Below are positions 1-4,802 of a DNA stretch of 6,674 nucleotides, in pieces (the first letter of the stretch is position 1; the number at the start of each line of letters is the position of its first letter). Origin of the DNA: an uncultured Spongiibacteraceae bacterium (GTDB taxonomy: Bacteria; Pseudomonadota; Gammaproteobacteria; Pseudomonadales; Dasaniaceae); the NCBI GenBank assembly GCA_937969395.1, contig CALBVI010000193.1, forward strand, positions 1 to 6,674, given 5' to 3'. The notes under the pieces are model-generated. The model saw only the letters and a program-made list of their open reading frames with translations. It was not told the DNA's origin and did no database searches. The position numbers and the translations under genes were made by a program.

Positions 1-1
1 C

Positions 2-628
2 ATCATATTTCGAAACCTATTATTATTGCTGCTTTACTGTACAGCAAGTTTTAGCTACGCGGATGACAAAAATGTAAAGTCTATCATGGTCGTTGGCGAT
101 AGCATTAGCGCGGCCTACGGCATAGAGAAAGATGATGGCTGGGTTGCCTTATTAGACCAGCATTTAAAAGAGAGCTACCCGCAAACAAACCATATTATTA
201 TCAACGCCAGCATCAGCGGAGAAACAACCGGCGGTGGATTAGCACGACTGCCGAAGCTATTAGAGCAACATAAACCTACTATCGTTATTCTTGAATTAGG
301 TGGTAATGACGGTCTACGAGGGTTCACCATTAGCAATTTACGTAGCAATCTCAATAAAATGACTGAACTTGCTTTAGCCACTAATGCCAAGGTAATCATA
401 GCGGGAATGCGTATCCCCCCTAACTATGGCACACGCTACACCAATCTTTTCTATGATAGCTTTAAGCTCACTGCTGAAAAATACCAGTTACCGCTTATCC
501 CATTTCTATTAGAAGGTATTGCCACTAAACCTGAATTGATGCAACGGGATGGAATCCACCCCACAGCAGAGGGACAGCCATTAATTCTGCAAAATATTCT
601 TAGTCAATTAAGCCAGGTTTTAAAATAA
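2..628 (+). CDS. tesA: TesA-like SGNH-family periplasmic esterase / acyl-CoA thioesterase I (5' partial)
   Basis: This is an exported SGNH/GDSL hydrolase of the TesA (thioesterase I / lysophospholipase L1 / arylesterase) family, which cleaves acyl esters and thioesters in the periplasm. Counting from the TTG at 26, all family blocks are present: GDSISAAYG at 24-32 with nucleophile Ser26, NASISGE at 60-66 with oxyanion Gly65, ELGGNDGLRG at 90-99 with Asn94, and DGIHP at 175-179 with Asp175 and His178. The frame is open to the left edge. The upstream codons give an Arg followed by a Leu-rich run that continues into the segment after 26, so they complete a signal peptide (n-region plus hydrophobic core) ending in SYA before Asp-Asp, with predicted cleavage after base 61. 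The true start therefore lies outside the window and the TTG at 26 is only an internal Leu codon. The mature part is about 188 residues, close to E. coli TesA. In many Gammaproteobacteria tesA is divergent from an ABC-transporter gene, which would lie off the edge here. The family call is very secure; the exact substrate is not. Confidence 0.93.
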   Translation: MIFRNLLLLLLYCTASFSYADDKNVKSIMVVGDSISAAYGIEKDDGWVALLDQHLKESYPQTNHIIINASISGETTGGGLARLPKLLEQHKPTIVILELGGNDGLRGFTISNLRSNLNKMTELALATNAKVIIAGMRIPPNYGTRYTNLFYDSFKLTAEKYQLPLIPFLLEGIATKPELMQRDGIHPTAEGQPLILQNILSQLSQVLK

Positions 629-643
629 CAGCTTATTTAGATC

Positions 644-657
644 CTTTAAATTTAAAG
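644..657. repeat. Perfect 14-bp AT-rich palindrome
   Basis: CTTTAAATTTAAAG is a perfect palindrome 16 bases after the tesA stop codon, extending to 20 bp (641-660) with one mismatched pair. There is no loop and no T-run after it, so it does not look like an intrinsic terminator. It could be a protein-binding site or simply chance in AT-rich DNA. The rest of the 629-774 gap holds no gene that I can see. Confidence 0.3.
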
Positions 658-738
658 CATCTAACCTTGCAGGAAAAGTAAACCAAAACCACAGACTTAA
701 ACAAAATAGCATTATTCTCTGCCCTTTTTAATATACAG

Positions 739-765
739 TGCAACCTTTACTCCACAATCAACGTC
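739..765 (+). promoter_or_regulatory. Candidate ECF-type promoter of the sigma-factor gene (TGCAAC - 17 bp - CGTC)
   Basis: TGCAAC at 739-744 and CGTC at 762-765 are separated by 17 bases. This has the form of known ECF sigma promoters, such as B. subtilis SigX (TGTAAC-N17-CGAC) and SigW (TGAAAC-N16-CGTA). The element ends nine bases before the sigma start codon, so transcription would begin about 0-4 bases before the ATG. The same 12-mer and the same CGTC spacing recur at 1307-1333 before the anti-sigma gene. This repetition is the main support; recognition by the neighbouring sigma factor is inferred. Confidence 0.55.
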
Positions 766-774
766 ATTGTCAGT

Positions 775-1338
775 ATGAGCAAAATTGCGTCCCTTTTTAA
801 AGGTAATTTATTTAATCAAAATATTGGAGATAGCTTCGAAAGCAGACTCGCGCCTCATCTTGAACGACTTTACAAACAGGCCTACCAATACACCGGCACC
901 GCAACAGATGCTGAAGATTTGCTACAAGATCTACTGCTCGAACTTTACAGCTCGCCAAAAAAACTGCTGGATATTGAAAACTTACCCGCTTGGCTGAACC
1001 GCTGCCTTTACCACCGATTTATCGACCGCTACCGTAAAGAAAAACGCCAACCTCAACTCAAAAGTATTGATGACAGTGACTTAGAAAATGAACTGACCAG
1101 CAATAGTAGGCCAGACCATGAATACTTCCATCAGCAAATATTATCTTCTCTGCAATTACTCAGCGAACAACAGCGAGCTGTCATTATTCAACATGACATT
1201 AACGGCTACGCTCTCCCTGAACTAGCTGAAATGATGGACATACCGTTGGGTACGTTGAAATCTCATTTACACAGAGGCCGACAAAAGTTAAAAAAATGTT
1301 TAAGCCTGCAACCTTTACGGCAAGCTTATCGTCTCTAA
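775..1338 (+). CDS. ECF-type RNA polymerase sigma factor (sigma-70 family)
   Basis: This 187-residue cytoplasmic protein has the two-domain build of an ECF (group IV) sigma factor, which redirects RNA polymerase to a dedicated promoter set. Region 2 covers about residues 24-92: an aromatic-rich helix, then DAEDLLQD at 45-52, then PAWLNRCLYHRFIDRYRKEKR at 71-91 for -10 recognition. A short acidic linker follows. Region 4 spans about 121-175, with the -35-binding helix-turn-helix at about 146-173 (LPELAEMMDIPLGTLKSHLHRGRQKLK). There is no extra C-terminal domain. The ATG at 775 has no recognisable Shine-Dalgarno sequence, but no better start is visible and the predicted promoter ends nine bases before it. 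The anti-sigma gene follows after 24 bases, which points to co-transcription and to this sigma being held inactive by that partner. The ECF subgroup and the target genes cannot be read from the sequence. The family call is firm. Confidence 0.93.
   Translation: MSKIASLFKGNLFNQNIGDSFESRLAPHLERLYKQAYQYTGTATDAEDLLQDLLLELYSSPKKLLDIENLPAWLNRCLYHRFIDRYRKEKRQPQLKSIDDSDLENELTSNSRPDHEYFHQQILSSLQLLSEQQRAVIIQHDINGYALPELAEMMDIPLGTLKSHLHRGRQKLKKCLSLQPLRQAYRL
1307..1333 (+). promoter_or_regulatory. Second copy of the ECF-type promoter motif, inside the sigma gene end, before the anti-sigma gene
   Basis: TGCAACCTTTAC at 1307-1318 is identical to 739-750 and is again followed by 11 bases and then CGTC (1330-1333), so the AAC-to-CGTC spacing is 17 bases in both copies. 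The copy lies in the last codons of the sigma gene, which read Leu-Gln-Pro-Leu-Arg-Gln-Ala-Tyr-Arg-Leu. Transcription would start around 1339-1342, about 20 bases before the anti-sigma ATG at 1363. It could give the anti-sigma and coiled-coil genes extra sigma-dependent expression. Promoter activity is inferred from the repetition and position. Confidence 0.5.
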
Positions 1339-1347
1339 TTATAGAGA
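1332..1347 (+). other. Small inverted repeat at the sigma/anti-sigma junction
   Basis: TCTCTA (1332-1337) and TAGAGA (1342-1347) form a perfect 6-bp stem with a four-base ATTA loop, spanning the sigma stop codon. It lies just before AAGAG (1351-1355), the likely ribosome-binding site of the anti-sigma gene, seven bases from its ATG. The stem is AT-rich and has no T-run, so it is not a terminator. At most it could tune translation or mRNA stability. Confidence 0.25.
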
Positions 1348-1362
1348 GCTAAGAGTATTAAC

Positions 1363-2073
1363 ATGAACTGCGAACAACTTGAACAACTCATTGATGACTT
1401 TCAACAAGGTAAGCTTGAGATAGCCCAGAAAAACCTTGCCGACGAGCATTTGAAAACTTGTCAGCAATGTAAACTTACCCTACTTATTCACAATGATTAC
1501 AAATACCAGATGCAGACCTTTCGTGCTCCTGACCCTGAGCCAGGTGTAATTGGTAAGCTGATGCACAAAGCAAGAGAAGAGAATAAACACTACTATGACA
1601 GTCGACACAGGACCTTCACACAGGGCTTTATTGCAGCGAGTATTTTAGCGTTAGTTTTAATCGTAGGGCTTAACTCATTAAGTGCGATTGATAACACTGC
1701 AAACGTGATAGCGTCATCAACCGATACAACATCCTATCAACAAGTCGTTGTTGTTATCAATGTACCTACCAATATGCCGGGGGTTAGCTTAGCGTTGAAA
1801 ATACCCGACTCGATTGAGCTTGATGGCTTCGATGGTATGAGCTTAGTTAAGTGGCAAGTTAATCTTCAACAAGGTGCTAACAAGCTTATTCTTCCCGTCG
1901 TAGTTAAGCCTGGCACTGATATATCACAACCCCTGTTTATTGCCGCCACTATTGGCTATCAAGATCAAGAGAAAGGCTTTCAACTACCCCTTGAATTTGT
2001 AACAGCGACCTTTAAAGATAATCGCCAAAGCTCGCCACCCACTAACGATATTCTGCCGGTGACAACGACATAA
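1363..2073 (+). CDS. Transmembrane zinc-finger (ZAS) anti-sigma factor
   Basis: This 236-residue protein is the probable membrane-bound inhibitor of the upstream ECF sigma factor. The cytoplasmic N-terminus has the ZAS signature: Cys3, then His29-x3-Cys33-x2-Cys36, in a helical stretch (residues 1-50) that in characterised relatives clamps the sigma factor. A single transmembrane segment spans about 87-106 (GFIAASILALVLIVGLNSLS), preceded by a basic stretch (Arg71, Lys75, Arg81, His82, Arg83), so the C-terminus should be periplasmic. Residues about 125-215 contain alternating beta-strand-like segments (QQVVVVINV, VSLALKI, KLILPVVVKP, LFIAATIGY), suggesting a beta-sandwich sensor domain; this fold is inferred. 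It does not resemble the RseA periplasmic region that binds RseB. The start is supported by AAGAG seven bases upstream. The gene follows the sigma gene by 24 bases and precedes the coiled-coil gene by 19. The anti-sigma assignment is strong; the signal sensed is unknown. Confidence 0.87.
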   Translation: MNCEQLEQLIDDFQQGKLEIAQKNLADEHLKTCQQCKLTLLIHNDYKYQMQTFRAPDPEPGVIGKLMHKAREENKHYYDSRHRTFTQGFIAASILALVLIVGLNSLSAIDNTANVIASSTDTTSYQQVVVVINVPTNMPGVSLALKIPDSIELDGFDGMSLVKWQVNLQQGANKLILPVVVKPGTDISQPLFIAATIGYQDQEKGFQLPLEFVTATFKDNRQSSPPTNDILPVTTT

Positions 2074-2076
2074 TTC

Positions 2077-2083
2077 GGGAAGG
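2077..2083 (+). promoter_or_regulatory. Ribosome binding site that fixes the start of the coiled-coil gene
   Basis: GGGAAGG lies nine bases before the ATG at 2093. The other in-frame ATG (2117) has no such site, so the upstream start is preferred. The site sits in the short gap right after the anti-sigma stop codon. Confidence 0.6.
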
Positions 2084-2092
2084 CCCCTATTA

Positions 2093-2581
2093 ATGAATGA
2101 CTTGAAGTTCAGCACTATGACCATTAAATTACTTCCACTATTACCTGTATTAGCCATTTTCAGCGCTTTTGTTTCTGCTGACGACGATGTTAATTTAGAT
2201 GACATTTCTATGTATATCGTTTCGGAAAGAATTAGCGATGCTAAAACAATTTTTTTACCCGCACGTGAAGCCATTGCTGACTACACGATTAATAATGACG
2301 ATCTTACACAATTAGAAATTGATGCCGTTAAAGCTGAGAATAAAGCGCTAAGACTTGAAATAAAAAATTTGGCCGGACAGAGCGACATAGATATTAGCAG
2401 CGTTTCTCAGACCCATGATGAAATGCTTGCAACCCGCAATGAACAACAATCAGCCATTGCAGAAACTCGCACAGAAGGCAGAGAAAGCCGATCAGAAGCA
2501 AGAGAGAAAGTACGGGAACAAATTCGAGAGCAGCGTGAACAAAAAGCTGGTATTTCTCAAGCGACACAGCTTAGCGACTAA
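2093..2581 (+). CDS. Exported, highly charged coiled-coil protein of unknown function
   Basis: I do not recognise a family. The 162-residue product begins with a plausible signal peptide: Lys5, then a hydrophobic core at about 11-27 (IKLLPLLPVLAIFSAFV), with predicted cleavage after Ala29 (VSA before Asp-Asp-Asp). The mature part of about 133 residues starts acidic and then becomes almost entirely helical in character. Residues about 68-95 (LEIDAVKAENKALRLEI) look like a coiled coil. Residues about 123-151 alternate Glu with Arg or Lys, typical of a long charged helix or coiled coil. There is no Cys, no lipobox and no further membrane segment, so a soluble periplasmic location is expected. 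It is the last gene of the sigma/anti-sigma operon, 19 bases after the anti-sigma gene, so it is probably co-expressed. It may be a regulon effector, for example a periplasmic chaperone-like or scaffolding protein, or an accessory to the anti-sigma sensor domain; both are guesses. That it is a real exported protein is well supported. Confidence 0.75.
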   Translation: MNDLKFSTMTIKLLPLLPVLAIFSAFVSADDDVNLDDISMYIVSERISDAKTIFLPAREAIADYTINNDDLTQLEIDAVKAENKALRLEIKNLAGQSDIDISSVSQTHDEMLATRNEQQSAIAETRTEGRESRSEAREKVREQIREQREQKAGISQATQLSD

Positions 2582-2645
2582 CTGACTTACATCTCATTTA
2601 TAGTAATTTATGCAAAATTTTTTACCTCTCCTACTCACATCAAGA

Positions 2646-2674
2646 TTGAGCTACTTTCTTAGACACTGTACTAT
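2646..2674 (+). promoter_or_regulatory. Candidate sigma-70 promoter of the TPR/beta-barrel gene
   Basis: TTGAGC (2646-2651) and TACTAT (2669-2674) are 17 bases apart; each matches four of six consensus bases. Transcription would begin near 2681, giving a leader of about 26 bases. The 125-base gap after the coiled-coil gene fits a separate transcription unit. No CGTC box of the ECF type occurs in this gap. Confidence 0.4.
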
Positions 2675-2706
2675 GAGTCCGCGCTTTTTGTTCGGATACG
2701 GACTCA
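2674..2706 (+). repeat. 8-bp inverted repeat abutting the start codon of the TPR/beta-barrel gene
   Basis: TGAGTCCG (2674-2681) and CGGACTCA (2699-2706) are perfect complements separated by 17 bases, and the right arm ends immediately before the ATG at 2707. The loop holds CGGA (2693-2696), which can pair with TCCG of the left arm as a weaker alternative. The only Shine-Dalgarno-like GGA at a usable distance (2694-2696, ten bases from the ATG) is in the loop beside the stem. There is no T-run, so it is not a simple terminator. It may be an operator or an RNA structure controlling translation. Confidence 0.45.
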
Positions 2707-4032
2707 ATGATAAAAATTACAGCCTCATACAAATCCTACGACAAGACCTCTCTGCTTAGTCTATTTTTATACACTATTTTACTATTATCTATATCTGGAA
2801 ATGTAAGCGCCAAAGATAATTATTCCGAAGCTACAGCGCTATTTGAAAAGCAAAATTACCAAGCTGCGCTAAATTTATTTCTAGCTGAAGAAAAAAACGG
2901 GAAAAGCAACAAAAGCCTGCGATACAATATCGCAGTGTGTTATTACAGGCTCGATCAATGGCAACAGGCGAACTATTATTTCGGCATCCTTCATCAACAA
3001 TACCCTAGCGACGACGCGGTTATTTATAGCTATGCCATAACGCAAAAAAAGATCGGCCATTTATCACAGGCTAAAGATCTATTCTTAACCCTTGCACAAT
3101 CCAGTAATTCGTTTTCCGCTGCTGCCAAAATTCAATATCAACAATTAAGCAGCACACCCCTTCCTAGCTATGCCATAGAGAATAGCAACTGGGTAAACAG
3201 CGCTAATATCACAATGGGATCCGACAACAATGTCATCAATCCATCTGACATTAGCGCCAGCGAGAGAAGCGATACATTTATTGAAACATTATTAAGTAGC
3301 AGCTGGACCAGCAATCAAAAAAATGACTGGCTAATTGATGGGCTTGCTTACTTTTCTCGTTATACCGACGTCAATGATTATGATATTAACTTAATCAATA
3401 TTGGCATTAAAAAACAGCTGCCTTCGAACTATGGTGAGTGGTCTATTGGCAGCCGAGTGGAATCATCTCAACTCAGTGGTGACAACTATTTGCGTAGTTT
3501 TATGATTAATACGCGATTTAATTATGAGCGCGAAAACGGCAATAGCTGGAATTTAACCTACCGATCAAAATTCATTCATGATTTAAATACTAATTACCGT
3601 CAGCTCGCAGGAAAAAGCCAACTCTTTCAATCGGATTATACAATACTCACAAATAAGGGATGGCGCTGGCGGCTCAGATATCAGTGGACCTATGACAATC
3701 GCAATGATTTAACAACCAGTGATGAATTTTACAGCTACTCGGCAGCACGACATGCTATCGACAGCTATTGGCTTTATTCCAAAAATAAATCGACATATAC
3801 ATTCAAACTAAACTATCGCCACAGCAATTATAATGACGATCATATCTTTAATGACCTAGGTATTATTCATCGCAAAGATAATCGATTAACACTGTCTATG
3901 CGCTATGCTTGGAAATTGTCTAACAACTTAGAATTTAATACCGAATATAGCTATAGTGATAACCGCTCATCCATTAAGCAATACGAGTACGATCGCACTA
4001 TTATTATGCTAGGTATTAGTTGGCTTAATTAA
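2707..4032 (+). CDS. Exported TPR-repeat protein with C-terminal outer-membrane beta-barrel domain
   Basis: This 441-residue protein starts with a signal peptide: Lys3, Lys9 and Lys13, then a hydrophobic core at about 15-30, with cleavage predicted after Ala35 (VSA before Lys-Asp). Residues about 39-136 form two to three TPR-like helical hairpins (EATALFEKQNYQAALNLFL, YNIAVCYYRLDQWQQANYYF, YAITQKKIGHLSQAKDLFL), which usually bind proteins. From about residue 160 to the end the sequence switches to alternating aromatic and polar strands with Asn/Asp-rich turns, opening with a GSDNNV motif at 171-176 like the G-x-D-x-N-V seen at the start of many barrel domains. This TPR-plus-barrel layout resembles Slam-type (surface lipoprotein assembly modifier) proteins, which move lipoproteins to the cell surface, but I cannot establish that family by eye. 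The last residue is Asn, with Trp439 two places before it, rather than a terminal Phe or Trp. The ATG at 2707 is the only start before an in-frame TGA at 2674. Outer-membrane location is likely; function is unknown. Confidence 0.72.
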   Translation: MIKITASYKSYDKTSLLSLFLYTILLLSISGNVSAKDNYSEATALFEKQNYQAALNLFLAEEKNGKSNKSLRYNIAVCYYRLDQWQQANYYFGILHQQYPSDDAVIYSYAITQKKIGHLSQAKDLFLTLAQSSNSFSAAAKIQYQQLSSTPLPSYAIENSNWVNSANITMGSDNNVINPSDISASERSDTFIETLLSSSWTSNQKNDWLIDGLAYFSRYTDVNDYDINLINIGIKKQLPSNYGEWSIGSRVESSQLSGDNYLRSFMINTRFNYERENGNSWNLTYRSKFIHDLNTNYRQLAGKSQLFQSDYTILTNKGWRWRLRYQWTYDNRNDLTTSDEFYSYSAARHAIDSYWLYSKNKSTYTFKLNYRHSNYNDDHIFNDLGIIHRKDNRLTLSMRYAWKLSNNLEFNTEYSYSDNRSSIKQYEYDRTIIMLGISWLN

Positions 4033-4067
4033 CAAAATACTTAAAATCATATCCGCCACAAGAAAAA

Positions 4068-4802
4068 TCAACTGAGTTCCTCAATCAACAACTCTCGCTC
4101 TTTCCAATCAGGCATGACCGCGGATAATAATTGATAAAACTCAGCACCATGATGAAAAGCTTCAAAATGACACAGCTCATGAGTAATAACATAATCAGCA
4201 CACGCTATCGGCATTTTCATCAACATCAAATTTAGCGTCACCTCCCCTTTACTTGAACAACTTCCCCAGCGTCGCCGCATTTTACGAACAGTTATTTCCG
4301 GCATAATATATTTATCTTGAAACCAATCAGGAAAAGTTTCAAAACAAGCGAATAAACGTTGCTCAAAATAGTCTTTGGCTTGTGATCGATACCAGCTCTC
4401 TAGGGCTCTTTGTATTTGCTCCGCATTATCGGGGTCGCGGACTTTTATTAAAAAATGATCATCCAAAAAATTAACACTAGCTCGGTTTGCCATTGAAATA
4501 GCTAAAGGATAACGCTCACCTAAATAATAATGACGATGCCCATTCGCAAACTGTGGTACTTGCGCTAATTTTTTAATCCTGCTACGTCTCTGCTTAACAA
4601 CCCATTCAATGCGCTGCTCAACAAATTTTACTATCTCTTTTTTGGCCACCCACTTTGGCGCGCGCACTTCGACACTTGCATCATCTAATACATGCAAAGC
4701 CATAGTTTTACGACGTTGACGCTTAATCACGTAATCGAAACTCGCTGACTTATCGATATCAAAAGCCTGCTCTACAGTGGCCATACTTTCGGACATATTC
4801 AA
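4068..4802 (-). CDS. YgjP-like zinc metallohydrolase (DUF45 / M48-like fold)
   Basis: This is a 244-residue soluble protein of the YgjP-like metallopeptidase-fold family (SprT/WLM-related). The metal site is intact: HELCH at 208-212 gives His208, Glu209 and His212, and His218 fits the third ligand position in the family pattern. The conserved [15 protein letters not shown] block (177-191) precedes it, as in relatives, followed by the family's P-x5-YVITHELCH run. The N-terminal part (about 24-110) is the usual beta-rich region with an R-RRKTMAL motif. There is no signal peptide, so it is cytoplasmic. The role of the family is poorly settled; a nucleotide pyrophosphatase activity has been reported for E. 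coli YgjP, which is shorter, and I would not transfer it. The start is a TTG overlapping the recQ TGA stop, supported by GAGG seven bases upstream; an ATG at 4796 two codons on is the alternative. Overlap with recQ implies co-transcription and translational coupling. Confidence 0.85.
   Translation of the reverse strand: MNMSESMATVEQAFDIDKSASFDYVIKRQRRKTMALHVLDDASVEVRAPKWVAKKEIVKFVEQRIEWVVKQRRSRIKKLAQVPQFANGHRHYYLGERYPLAISMANRASVNFLDDHFLIKVRDPDNAEQIQRALESWYRSQAKDYFEQRLFACFETFPDWFQDKYIMPEITVRKMRRRWGSCSSKGEVTLNLMLMKMPIACADYVITHELCHFEAFHHGAEFYQLLSAVMPDWKERELLIEELS

Noticed and set aside
26..28. TTG as start codon of the tesA-like gene
   Set aside because: The reading frame is open to the left edge, and the upstream codons supply the Arg and the first part of the Leu-rich signal-peptide core, so the real start is outside the window.
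175..399. Minus-strand open frame of 74 codons
   Set aside because: It lies fully opposite the conserved tesA blocks and has no recognisable domain; it is a shadow of the real gene.
644..657. Palindrome after tesA as an intrinsic terminator
   Set aside because: It has no loop, only A/T pairs apart from the ends, and no T-run behind it.
785..997. 70-codon open frame in another frame of the sigma gene
   Set aside because: It overlaps region 2 of the sigma factor and has no protein-like features of its own.
1984..2274. Minus-strand open frame of 96 codons across the anti-sigma/coiled-coil junction
   Set aside because: It opposes two well-supported genes, and its product shows no domain or signal peptide.
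2428..2454. Third copy of the TGCAACC promoter motif
   Set aside because: TGCAACC occurs at 2428-2434, but the position where CGTC should be reads CAGC and no gene start follows closely.
4033..4067. Bidirectional terminator between the convergent genes
   Set aside because: The 35-base gap is A-rich but I could not find an inverted repeat in it.
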